DNA from: Burkholderiales bacterium PBB3
Lineage (GTDB): Bacteria; Pseudomonadota; Gammaproteobacteria; Burkholderiales; Burkholderiaceae_C
NCBI GenBank assembly: GCA_002256115.1
Contig: NKIK01000023.1
Span: 1-64,000 of the forward strand
Direction of reading: 5' to 3'
Length of the DNA stretch: 64,000 bases
The notes under the pieces were generated by a model. That model was given only the letters and a program-made list of their open reading frames with translations, ran no database searches and was not told the origin of the DNA. A program made the translations under genes and the position numbers. How positions within the stretch are numbered: position 1 is the first letter of the stretch; each line of letters opens with the position of its first letter. Shown piece after piece: positions 16,289-25,276 of this stretch.

Positions 16289-16759
16289 ATGAAAACTATT
16301 TCCAAACTCTGCGCCGCGATCACTCTGGCAGCCATGTCCGGTGGCCTGTGGGCGCAAACCGTGGACGTGCAAGGTGCATGGGCCCGCGCTACCGTTCCCG
16401 GCCAGAAGGCCACAGGGGCTTTCATGAAACTCACTGCGGCCACCGGTGCCAAACTGGTCGGAGCCTCTTCGCCAGCGGCTGGCGTGGTGGAAGTGCACGA
16501 AATGAAAATGGAAGGCGATGTGATGCAGATGCGCGCCGTGCAGGGCGGCCTGGATTTGCCCATGGCCCGGGCCATCGAGCTCAAGCCAGGCGGCTTCCAC
16601 ATCATGCTGATGGACCTGAAGGCCCCCTTGCTAAAAGACACCACCGTGCCCCTGACCCTGGTCTTCAAAGACCGCAAGGGGGGTGAGTTCAAGACCGAGG
16701 TGAAGGTGCCGGTGTCCTTGACGCCACCGGCCCAAATGACCATGCCCATGGGCCAGTAA
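16289..16759 (+). CDS. periplasmic copper chaperone, PCu(A)C family
   Basis: 156 residues with a signal peptide ending GGLWAQ (about residue 23). The family copper site is present: VHEMKMEGDVMQM (His70, Met residues 72-81) and GGFHIMLM (His104, Met106). PCu(A)C proteins deliver Cu(I) to the CuA site of cytochrome oxidase. The position after ycnI and a TonB receptor makes a complete outer-membrane-to-periplasm copper route plausible. The C-terminus has an extra Met-rich tail (QMTMPMGQ) that could also bind copper. Confidence 0.88.
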   Translation: MKTISKLCAAITLAAMSGGLWAQTVDVQGAWARATVPGQKATGAFMKLTAATGAKLVGASSPAAGVVEVHEMKMEGDVMQMRAVQGGLDLPMARAIELKPGGFHIMLMDLKAPLLKDTTVPLTLVFKDRKGGEFKTEVKVPVSLTPPAQMTMPMGQ

Positions 16760-16861
16760 AGCACGCACAGAGCGGCGCATAGTCGCCATACGCACCACAT
16801 TGGGGTAAGCTGTTGCTAGTTCGTGGTCGAGACACTGCGGCAAAACCCCAATGGAGTGAAT

Positions 16862-17542
16862 ATGAGCGATCCAGATCCTTCCAGTTTCGGCAAATTCGTA
16901 CCCGGTTTCGATTTTTTGCAAAATTTGGCCAAGGGGGCGAGCAACAATATTCCCCAAATGCCCAACCTGGGCAATTGGGTGGCCCCCACGCTGAACGTGG
17001 AGGAACTAGAGAAGCGCATTGACGAGCTGAAGAATGTGCATTTCTGGCTGGAGCAAAACTCCCGCGCGCTGGGTGCCACCATCCAGGCCCTGGAGGTGCA
17101 AAAAATGACCCTGGCCACGCTCAAGGGCATGAACTTCAATATCGGTGATGTGGCCAACGCCCTCAAGCTCAAAGCGGCGGATTCGGTCTACACCGGCGTG
17201 CAGCGCGTCACAGAGAAAGCGGCGTCTACCGCCAAGAGCATTTCTGATGTGGCCACCGGCACCAAATCCCCAGGTAAGTCGGCCAAAGCTTCGGGTGTGG
17301 CGGGCTTGGTAGACCCCCTGCAACTGTGGGGCTCACTGACCCAGCAATTCCAAAACATCGCCGCCAGCGCCCTGAAGGACGCTACCGCCAAAACTGCCGT
17401 GGATGTGACTAAAAACATGGCCACGGGTATGGCCAAAGAGGCCGTCAAATCCGCCAAGGCGGCAGGCAAAAAAGCGGCTGGCGCGGCAGTGAAACGCGCG
17501 ACCCGACCGGCCGCCAAAAAAGCCCCCAGCCGTAGCCGCTAA
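16862..17542 (+). CDS. phaM: PhaM-like polyhydroxybutyrate granule/nucleoid-associated protein
   Basis: 226 residues from ATG 16862 (MSDPDPSSFGKFVPGFDF). The N-terminal part carries the PhaM-type segment NLEELEKRI-like block (LNVEELEKRIDELKNVHFWL, about residues 43-62). The C-terminus is a histone-like Lys/Ala-rich tail (AKAAGKKAAGAAVKRA, then AKKAPSRSR). PhaM activates PHB synthase and tethers granules to DNA in Ralstonia. No PHB synthase is in the window. Assignment rests on overall layout and the N-terminal block. Confidence 0.75.
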   Translation: MSDPDPSSFGKFVPGFDFLQNLAKGASNNIPQMPNLGNWVAPTLNVEELEKRIDELKNVHFWLEQNSRALGATIQALEVQKMTLATLKGMNFNIGDVANALKLKAADSVYTGVQRVTEKAASTAKSISDVATGTKSPGKSAKASGVAGLVDPLQLWGSLTQQFQNIAASALKDATAKTAVDVTKNMATGMAKEAVKSAKAAGKKAAGAAVKRATRPAAKKAPSRSR

Positions 17543-17584
17543 GTACCTGGGCAGCGCGGTGCCCACAGATACGCAGGCAGTGCC

Positions 17585-18871
17585 ATGAAACTGTTTCCTT
17601 ACGCGCACGCCACCCACCCCCAGTGGCCCATGGCTGCGGCCTTGGTGCTGGCGCAATTGCGCGCCCAAATCGCCTTGCACGGCTACGCCAGCCAACCCAC
17701 GTTGGCGCTGCTCTACATCACCGACCATTACGCCGCCCATGCCGAAACCATTTTGGAGCACCTGGGTGCCGAGCTGCCGCTGGTGACGGACTGGTCGGGC
17801 ACGGTGGGTGCGGGCATTCTGTCCAACAACGTCGAGTACTGGGACGAGCCCGCCATGGTGGTCATGCTGCTGGAGCTGCCCAGCGACCAATACCGCGTGT
17901 TCTCAGGCGTGGCCCCGCTGGGGCTGGGCTTTGAGGCGCATACCGCTCTGGTGCATGCCGACGGCCAGACGGCCGATGTGGACGAGCTGATTGCCGAAAT
18001 GGCCGAACGCACCGATGGCCAGTATGTCTTTGGGGGTCTGTCGGGTGGCCGCAGCCGCAGCGTGCAATTTGCGATTGGCGGCGACGGCAATATCCGAGGC
18101 CACGGTGGTGCCAGTGGCGTTTTTCAGGGGGGCTTGAGCGGCGTGGCCTTTGGGCCGGGGGTGGCTATCGTGTCCCGTGTTACGCAGGGTTGCGCGCCGG
18201 TCTCGCGCACACGCGTGGTCACCGCCGCGAGCCACAACGTGGTGCTGGAGCTGGATGGTGAACCCGCGCTGGATGTGCTGTTGGACGATCTGGCCGTGTC
18301 GCTGGACCGGCCCCAAGAAGCCATAGACACCGTACGCCGCACGCTGGCCGGGCTGGTGAGCGCGCAGGATGTGAAGCAGCGCGCACTGGCCGCGCTACCG
18401 GCGGTGCGTGTGACCGGCAATTTTGGTGAGGATGTGACGGTGCGCCACATCGTTGGCCTGGACCCTGGCCGACGCGGCATTGCAGTGGCCGATGTGGTGG
18501 AGGTGGGCGCTGAGCTGGCCTTTTGCCAGCGCAATGCCCAAGCCGCGCGCGCCGATCTGATGCGCATTTGCGCCGAAATCCGCGAAGAGCTGGAGCCCCA
18601 GGAGCTGGCGCTGGAAGTGGCGCATGCGCTGCAAGACGCCGAACTGGAGGCCGCTCCGCATGTCGCGCGGCGCATTGCCGGTGCGGTGTATGTCAGTTGT
18701 TCGGGGCGGGGCGGGGCGCATTTTGGTGGCGACAGCGCCGAGCTGCACATCGTGCGCCGCGCCTTGGGGGATGTGCCCCTGGTCGGTTTCTTTGCGAATG
18801 GCGAAATTGCCCACCAGCATTTGTACGGTTACACCGGTGTTCTTACGGTCTTTGTGGCTATTCAACAATAG
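17585..18871 (+). CDS. FIST domain sensory protein
   Basis: 428 residues. It has FIST N (about residues 30-230, with DWSGTVGAGILSN and GGLSGGRSRSVQFAIGG) and FIST C (about 235-400, ending PLVGFFANGEIAHQHLYGYT). FIST domains are predicted small-ligand (possibly amino acid) sensors that usually feed chemotaxis or two-component proteins. Here the following gene is a decayed chemoreceptor signalling domain, so a natural output partner may have been lost. No signal peptide or output domain is fused. Confidence 0.85.
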   Translation: MKLFPYAHATHPQWPMAAALVLAQLRAQIALHGYASQPTLALLYITDHYAAHAETILEHLGAELPLVTDWSGTVGAGILSNNVEYWDEPAMVVMLLELPSDQYRVFSGVAPLGLGFEAHTALVHADGQTADVDELIAEMAERTDGQYVFGGLSGGRSRSVQFAIGGDGNIRGHGGASGVFQGGLSGVAFGPGVAIVSRVTQGCAPVSRTRVVTAASHNVVLELDGEPALDVLLDDLAVSLDRPQEAIDTVRRTLAGLVSAQDVKQRALAALPAVRVTGNFGEDVTVRHIVGLDPGRRGIAVADVVEVGAELAFCQRNAQAARADLMRICAEIREELEPQELALEVAHALQDAELEAAPHVARRIAGAVYVSCSGRGGAHFGGDSAELHIVRRALGDVPLVGFFANGEIAHQHLYGYTGVLTVFVAIQQ

Positions 18872-18933
18872 TCGTTGGTTGAAAAATCGGGGATTTATTG
18901 CTCAGGCCCGATGAAGTCATAACTTCTGCGCGG

Positions 18934-18976
18934 ACTGAGCTTGTCGAAGCCATGGGAGCCGTTCGACAAGCTCAGT
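18934..18976. repeat. 15-bp perfect inverted repeat at the chemoreceptor break point
   Basis: Arms ACTGAGCTTGTCGAA (18934-18948) and TTCGACAAGCTCAGT (18962-18976) around a 13-nt loop. The sequence TTCGACAAGCTCAG is a recurrent proteobacterial palindromic repeat motif. It ends exactly where similarity to a chemoreceptor starts, so it marks the junction of a deletion or insertion. Confidence 0.8.
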
Positions 18977-18980
18977 GCGG

Positions 18981-19673
18981 ATCAGCGTCATCGACGGCAT
19001 TGCCTTCCAGACCAATATCTTGGCGCTGAACGCGGCGGTAGAAGCGGCACGCGCCGGTGAACAGGGCCGTGGCTTTGCGGTGGTGGCCCGTGAGGTGCGC
19101 TCGCTGGCAGGTCGGTCCGCCGAAGCGGCCAAGGAAATCAAGTCCCTGATCAATGCCAGCGTGGAGCGGGTGGAGCAGGGCCCTGCCCTGGTAGGCAAGG
19201 CTGGTGAAACCATGACCGAGGTGGTTAGCAGCATCAAGCGCGTGACCGACATCATGGGTGAGATCAGTGCGGCTAGCAACTAGCAGGCTGCGGGCGTGTC
19301 CCAGGTGGGCGATGCGGTCAACCGCATGGACCAATCCACCCAGCAAAATGCTGCTTTGGTGGAAGAGATGGCCGCCGCTGCCAGCAGCCTGAAGAGCCAG
19401 GCCAGCGACCTGGTGCAGGTGGTGTCGGTATTCCAGATCAGCGCGCAGCAGCAGGGCGCGGTACCCGCCAAAGCCAATGTCCGCTCCGGCAAAGCCGGGC
19501 CTTTTGATGGCCCCGAGCGGCGCGATGGCCCGGCGAAACCCAGCGCGGCCTACAAGCCCGGCCCCAAACCGGCAGCCCGCCCCGCAGCTCCAGTGAAGAC
19601 GACATTGCTCACGCCCAAAACCAGCACCAAGAATAAGCCTGCGGGCGGGGATGAAGATTGGGAAAGTTTTTAG
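18981..19673 (+). pseudogene. methyl-accepting chemotaxis protein, 5'-deleted with an in-frame stop
   Basis: Only the cytoplasmic signalling tip and C-terminus survive. Similarity begins abruptly at [20 protein letters not shown], the most conserved MCP segment, and runs through [24 protein letters not shown] at 19281-19283 interrupts AASN-stop-QAAGVSQVG, where related receptors have AASNEQAAGV, so a GAG-to-TAG change is likely. The frame then stays open to 19673 with a Pro/Lys-rich tail ending DWESF, like the C-terminal CheR-binding pentapeptide. Sensor, membrane segments and HAMP are absent. Not functional as a receptor. Confidence 0.9.
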
Positions 19674-19773
19674 GCTTTTTTCGAATCAAATATGCCTGCG
19701 GCCCAGGTGGAATTTGCGCATAATGCTACTGAATTAATAGCGAACTGGAGGACTAGTTGCGTCTTCCTTTTTG

Positions 19774-20382
19774 CTACTGCTTGCGGAGCGCGCGCTGACT
19801 GAGAATGGCTTTGACGATGGGCAAATCGGCAAGTAGCACGGAACCAAATACACATGTGGTCACGAGTTGCGTATCTTCTGATGCTGATATCGCAGGCTTC
19901 AGGAAAAAAACCCGTGTTTCTCCCACCATGCTTGAGGCCAATGGCCACTGGTAAGAGTCGTTTTGAATGCATAAGTTGGATTGAGTCCAAAGCGGCTTAC
20001 CTCTTTTGAGCGCGTTGAACTTCGCAGATACATGGGCGTATTTATCCCACAACACTTTGATATCGGACAGTTGAACGTACTCTTCATACCCTTCTCTAGG
20101 CGTTCCACTTGTGCTCGGCAGGCTGTAAAAGAAACCTTGGGGGTTATGCCACTTGAAATACCGCAGGCCCGCCACTTTGGCAACGACGATTAGATCGGAG
20201 CGTTCGGCCTTAACGCTAGGTGATCCTTGAGAATAATATGGCCCTTCATTGATCGTGATTTTGCTTACCCGGGCGAGCGGACTGGGAGGCAGCGCTTTGG
20301 TATCTGCTTCGCAGGTCAGACTTAAGCCCATTGCGAGAACAGACCTTACAAACTTGTGCGCGGTGGTTTGAGTAGCCACCAT
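19774..20382 (-). CDS. hypothetical exported protein
   Basis: 202 residues from ATG 20382 (MVATQTTAHKFVRSVLAMG), which overlaps the upstream stop as TGATG; ATG 20394 is an alternative. The N-terminus resembles a short signal peptide ending near SLTCEA, possibly a lipobox-like cysteine. Further on there are aromatic-rich stretches such as YFKWHNPQGFFYSLP. I do not recognise a family. The tight coupling with the membrane protein upstream suggests a joint envelope role. The reading frame continues far upstream of the ATG, but that part is antisense-type sequence of the neighbour. Confidence 0.55.
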   Translation of the reverse strand: MVATQTTAHKFVRSVLAMGLSLTCEADTKALPPSPLARVSKITINEGPYYSQGSPSVKAERSDLIVVAKVAGLRYFKWHNPQGFFYSLPSTSGTPREGYEEYVQLSDIKVLWDKYAHVSAKFNALKRGKPLWTQSNLCIQNDSYQWPLASSMVGETRVFFLKPAISASEDTQLVTTCVFGSVLLADLPIVKAILSQRALRKQ

Positions 20383-20906
20383 CAGCGGTCCCATTTTTCT
20401 TTCCAAGCCTGCCAGCGGCTGCGCCACTGCTGGCGCATCTGCCGCGCCAGCCGCCAAGGCAATGAGGTGCGCACACGCGCCAGCAGGGCGGTTTTCCAGG
20501 TGCTCCAGCGCGCATACCAGCGGGCAAACCAGGGCAGGGTCATCAGCGCAGGCTGGGTTAGCGTGAACAGGCGCGCCACGATGGCGGTGCCCACCAGTTT
20601 GGCCACCACGATGACCAGCGTGCCCGCCACCACCCAGGAGCGGCCGATGAGCCACAGCGCCAGCAGCTTGATGGGTAGCAGCAGTACGCTGGGCAGCAGC
20701 AAGAGTGCAAAGGCTGGGTAGGGGCTCAGGGCCTGGATACGGCGCTCCATCCAGCGCAAACCGGGTAGCCGCCCGATGCGGGCCAGCGCTCGCTGCAGCG
20801 GCTCCCAACCCCACTCTTCAAACAAAATCAGCAGCGCCATGCCCCAACTGAGGCTGACAGACACGGCCCGCAGGGCCCAGTGCAGTAGCTGTTTAAGGGG
20901 GTGCAT
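20382..20906 (-). CDS. hypothetical inner-membrane protein
   Basis: 174 residues. Two or three hydrophobic segments are visible (VSVSLSWGMALLILF; YPAFALLLLPSVLLLPIKLL; then SWVVAGTLVIVVAKLVGTAI), followed by a very Trp/Arg-rich C-terminal tail (WFARWYARWSTWK). Positively charged tails of this kind are probably cytosolic. No domain recognised. It is followed by an exported-protein gene with a TGATG overlap; upstream lies tgt beyond a dispersed repeat. Confidence 0.6.
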   Translation of the reverse strand: MHPLKQLLHWALRAVSVSLSWGMALLILFEEWGWEPLQRALARIGRLPGLRWMERRIQALSPYPAFALLLLPSVLLLPIKLLALWLIGRSWVVAGTLVIVVAKLVGTAIVARLFTLTQPALMTLPWFARWYARWSTWKTALLARVRTSLPWRLARQMRQQWRSRWQAWKEKWDR

Positions 20907-20974
20907 AAAGCCGAGCTAGCCGTTTGCCTAGCAACTGCCGGAAACGGTAGTTTGAGCGTTCATTTAGATGCCAA

Positions 20975-21033
20975 ATGGGCCTTTCAGGCCATGGATAGTG
21001 CGGGAGCAGCTCCTGATTTTGTAGCAAATGCGT

Positions 21034-21035
<2 letters not shown>
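20975..21035 (+). repeat. dispersed repeat family 1, copy 4 (abuts the tgt stop)
   Basis: Full-length copy with GGCCATGGATAGTGCGGGAG, CAGCTCCTGATTTTGTAGCA and a short tail. It ends at the tgt TAA (21034-21036), so it forms the immediate 3' untranslated region of tgt. Confidence 0.85.
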
Positions 21036-22290
<1,255 letters not shown>

Positions 22291-22303
22291 TTACTTCTTA
22301 AAA

Positions 22304-22332
22304 TGCTTTACTTTATACTTTGCTTTACTTTT
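22304..22332. promoter_or_regulatory. direct repeats upstream of vapB; candidate antitoxin operator
   Basis: TGCTTTACTTT occurs at 22304-22314 and again at 22321-22331, a 17-bp period, with a weaker relative at about 22269-22280. They lie in an AT-rich 85-bp gap directly upstream of vapB. AbrB-type antitoxins commonly repress their own promoters by binding such repeats. Inferred from position only. Confidence 0.45.
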
Positions 22333-22348
22333 GTCCAAGGAGATCGTC

Positions 22349-22585
22349 ATGAACACCGTTGTAGATGCCGTGGTATCGAGCAAAGGCCAGGTGACCCTGC
22401 CCGCTGCCATGCGCGCCAAGCTGGGCATTGTTCCGGGCTCGCACATTCAGTTTGAGCTGCGCGGGCAAGAGCTGGTCATCAAGCCGGAACTGCCCATGAG
22501 CGCTTACCGGGGCATGCTTAAAAAATACAACTTGGACCCTGCCGATTTGGTCATCGTGAAAGACCCGTACAAGGACTATGAATGA
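22349..22585 (+). CDS. vapB: AbrB-family antitoxin (VapB type)
   Basis: 78 residues from ATG 22349, preceded by AAGGAG at 22337-22342. The SpoVT/AbrB swapped-hairpin domain is visible: VVSSKGQVTLPAAMRAKLGI, then GSHIQFELRGQELVIKP. The short C-terminal tail would wrap the toxin. It overlaps vapC by ATGA (22582-22585). Longer upstream starts would run through the promoter and were rejected. Confidence 0.9.
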   Translation: MNTVVDAVVSSKGQVTLPAAMRAKLGIVPGSHIQFELRGQELVIKPELPMSAYRGMLKKYNLDPADLVIVKDPYKDYE

Positions 22586-22956
22586 ATGTGGTGGACTCTT
22601 CGGGTTGGATTGAATACTTGCAAGACACCCCACGCGCTGACCTTTTTGCCAAGGCCATTGAAGACCGTTCCGCGCTGCTGGTGCCCACCATCGCTCTGTT
22701 TGAAGTCCACCGCGTACTCAGCCGCAAGGTGCCGGCCGAGGCAGTGCAAGCCTGCCTGAACGTGATGCGCCTGGGCCGCGTTCTGGACATGACCGACGCG
22801 CGCGCCGTAGCGGCAGCTGACGTGGCGCAGCGCCACCGTCTGGCCATGGGCGATGCCATGATGTACAGCTTGGCCCAGGAACACCAAGCCATTTTCTGGA
22901 CGCAGGACGTGGACTACCAGGGCCTGCCTGGCGTGAATTACTTCGCCAAACCCTGA
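22582..22956 (+). CDS. vapC: PIN-domain ribonuclease toxin, VapC type
   Basis: 124 residues. PIN-domain acidic residues are visible: Asp5 in VVDSSGWIEYL, Glu in LFEVHRVLSR, Asp in AMGDAMMYSLA, and Asp in WTQDVDYQGL. VapC toxins cut specific tRNAs or rRNA. The catalytic set appears complete. The 3' end overlaps convergent queA by 19 bp. The pair runs opposite to the two queuosine genes that flank it. Confidence 0.9.
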   Translation: MNVVDSSGWIEYLQDTPRADLFAKAIEDRSALLVPTIALFEVHRVLSRKVPAEAVQACLNVMRLGRVLDMTDARAVAAADVAQRHRLAMGDAMMYSLAQEHQAIFWTQDVDYQGLPGVNYFAKP

Positions 22957-24095
22957 GCTGATGCGGGCTCTGCGCGTTGCAGCAGCATGGCATCACCGTA
23001 ACTGAAAAACCGGTAGCCGCGGGCAATAGCCTCACGGTACAGGCCCATGATGTGCACATAGCCCGCAAAGGCGCTCACCAGCATCATAAGACTGCTCTTG
23101 GGCAGGTGGAAGTTGGTGACCAGCACATCCACCAACTGGAACTGAAAGCCCGGTGTGATGAAGATGTTGGTGTCGCCGCTGGCCTGCCCGGTCTTGGCCC
23201 AGCTCTCCAGCGTGCGCACGGTGGTCGTACCCACGGCCACAATGCGTCCGCCGCGCGCCTTGCACGCGGCAATGGCCGCTTGCGTCTCGGGCGGCACGTT
23301 GTACCACTCGCTGTGCATCTGGTGCTCGGCCAGGTTCTCGGTTTTGACCGGTTGAAAAGTACCTGCGCCCACATGCAGCGTCACATGGGCGCGCTGCACG
23401 CCCATGGCGTCCAACTGGGCAAACAAGGCTTCGTCAAAATGAAGCGCCGCCGTGGGCGCGGCCACCGCGCCAGGATGTTTGGCAAATACGGTCTGGTAGC
23501 GCTGCACGTCTTCAGGGGAATCCGAATGGGTGATGTAAGGTGGCAGCGGCACATGGCCGTGGCGCTCCATCAGCGTGTAGGGGTCGTCGCCTTGGTCATT
23601 GCTCAGCACAAAGCGGTACAGCGGGCCTTCTGCATTCGGCCAGCGGCCCAGCATGGTGGCAGACAGGCCATCCTCATGGCCCGGTGCGCTGGTCATCTTC
23701 AAGGTCGCGCCCACTTCGGGCTTTTTACTGACGCGCATATGCGCCGCCACCTGGTTGCCGCCCAATACGCGCTCGATCAGCAGCTCCACCTTGCCGCCGG
23801 TGGCCTTCTCGCCAAACAGGCGGGCGTTGATGACTTTGGTGTCGTTGAAGACCATCAGATCACCTGCCCTGAGCAGGTTGGGCAGCTCGCGAAAGATACG
23901 GTCTACCGAGGTGGGGCCAGTGCCGTCCAACAGGCGCGAGCCAGAGCGCTCCGCAGCCGGGTGCTGGGCGATCAGGGCTTCGGGCAGTTCGAAATCAAAG
24001 TCGCTTAACGTGAAGGTTCTGGCGAAGGCGCGGTCAGAACCGGGAAGCGTGGCGGGGAAAGTGACGGGGGAGGTGACAGGTGCAGGAGCTTGCAT
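22938..24095 (-). CDS. queA: S-adenosylmethionine:tRNA ribosyltransferase-isomerase
   Basis: 385 residues. QueA adds the cyclopentene-diol precursor (epoxyqueuosine) to preQ1-tRNA using SAM. Conserved blocks: FDFELPEALIAQHPAAERSG, MVFNDTKVINARLFG, VGAGTFQPVKTE, and HLPKSSLMMLVSAFAG. Longer than E. coli QueA (356) owing to an N-terminal Pro/Thr extension of about 25 residues before FTLSDFDF, so the true start may be internal. In the same direction as tgt. Confidence 0.95.
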   Translation of the reverse strand: MQAPAPVTSPVTFPATLPGSDRAFARTFTLSDFDFELPEALIAQHPAAERSGSRLLDGTGPTSVDRIFRELPNLLRAGDLMVFNDTKVINARLFGEKATGGKVELLIERVLGGNQVAAHMRVSKKPEVGATLKMTSAPGHEDGLSATMLGRWPNAEGPLYRFVLSNDQGDDPYTLMERHGHVPLPPYITHSDSPEDVQRYQTVFAKHPGAVAAPTAALHFDEALFAQLDAMGVQRAHVTLHVGAGTFQPVKTENLAEHQMHSEWYNVPPETQAAIAACKARGGRIVAVGTTTVRTLESWAKTGQASGDTNIFITPGFQFQLVDVLVTNFHLPKSSLMMLVSAFAGYVHIMGLYREAIARGYRFFSYGDAMLLQRAEPASAQGLAK

Positions 24096-24183
24096 GGTGC
24101 TTGAGGGCCGGACAGGCCCGTTCCAAGAATGAGAGAAGCTGGATTATCCCTGCAGCCACGCAGCATGCCCTTGGGGCTGGGGG

Positions 24184-25176
24184 CTATTCCACCTTGGCAC
24201 CGGAGGCCTGAACGATGGACTTCCACCTGGCGTAATCGGTTTTGAGCAACTCACCGAACTGCTCGGGCTTCATGGCCTGTGGCTCTGCGCCCTGGGCCAG
24301 GATGGCCGCCCTGAACTCCGGGTTGGCCAGCAGTGCGTTGACCTTGGCGTTGACCTGGTTCACCGCGCTGGTCGGTGTGCCTGCAGGCATGAACAGGCCG
24401 TACCAGGTGCTGACATCAAAGCCTTTGTAGCCTAGCTCTGCCACGGTGGGCACATCGGGCAGCGAGCTGCTGCGTGCGGCGGATGTCACGGCCAAGGCGC
24501 GCAGTTTGCCCGCCTTGATTTGCGCAATGGCCGAAGGCACAGAAGACACCAGCAAGTCCACATTCCCGGCGAGCGCATCCATCAGCGCCGGATTGGAGCC
24601 TTTGTAAGGAATGTGCCGGATCTGGATGTTGGCTGCCTTTTCAAACAGGTTGCCTGCCAAATGGATGGTGGTGCCGTTGCCCGGCGAGCCATAGGTGATG
24701 CTGTCTGGTGCGGCGCGCGCGGCCACCACCACATCGGCCAGAGTCTTGTATTTGGAGTGGGTGGCAGTGGCAATCACCACGGGGGTGTAGGCCACATGGG
24801 CCACGGCCACCAAGTCCTTGGTCGGGTCCCATGAAAGATTGCCATACAGCCAGGGCGCTACCACCAAGTTGTCTTTCTGGCCCATCACCATGTCGTAGCC
24901 CGTGGGTGCTGCCTTGATCGCTTCGGCAATACCAATGGTGCCGCCAGCGCCCGCCTTGTTGTCGGGCACCACCGTCCATTGGAAGTTTTCAGTTAGCTTG
25001 TTGGCCACCAGGCGCGACAGGATGTCAGTGCCGCCGCCCGGTGGGAAGGGCACGATCAGCCGGATCGGCTTGGCTGGGTATGCCCCACCTTGGCCGCTTT
25101 GGGCCAAGGCGGGGGTGCAGAGCGTGAGTCCGGCCAGTGCCGCCAACAAGGCGACCGGCCATAGCCGTATTTTCAT
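24184..25176 (-). CDS. Bug-family tripartite tricarboxylate-type solute-binding protein
   Basis: 330 residues from ATG 25176 (MKIRLWPVALLAALAG), with a signal peptide ending TPALAQ. Bug/TctC features: YPAKPIRLIVPFPPGGGTDI, the second block NKAGAGGTIG, and YGSPGNGTTIHLAG. Bug proteins bind carboxylates and related solutes in the periplasm. No TctAB permease is nearby, as is usual for the many orphan Bug genes in Burkholderiales. Ligand unknown. Confidence 0.88.
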   Translation of the reverse strand: MKIRLWPVALLAALAGLTLCTPALAQSGQGGAYPAKPIRLIVPFPPGGGTDILSRLVANKLTENFQWTVVPDNKAGAGGTIGIAEAIKAAPTGYDMVMGQKDNLVVAPWLYGNLSWDPTKDLVAVAHVAYTPVVIATATHSKYKTLADVVVAARAAPDSITYGSPGNGTTIHLAGNLFEKAANIQIRHIPYKGSNPALMDALAGNVDLLVSSVPSAIAQIKAGKLRALAVTSAARSSSLPDVPTVAELGYKGFDVSTWYGLFMPAGTPTSAVNQVNAKVNALLANPEFRAAILAQGAEPQAMKPEQFGELLKTDYARWKSIVQASGAKVE

Positions 25177-25276
25177 GGTGCGTTGTCTCTTGGGTGGGGT
25201 CGGCAGTCTGTCTTCGGTGGCCACAGTGTAGTGAGTGGGGGCTCTGCCGACCGCAGGGCTGCGGCACAATGTTCCC

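Noticed and set aside
19674..19690. TTTTTT tract after the MCP remnant as terminator
   Set aside because: No stable stem precedes the T-run.
20395..20814. N-terminal extension of the exported hypothetical protein
   Set aside because: The added residues lie opposite-frame within the membrane protein gene and look like shadow sequence; the TGATG-coupled start at 20382 has a signal-peptide-like start.
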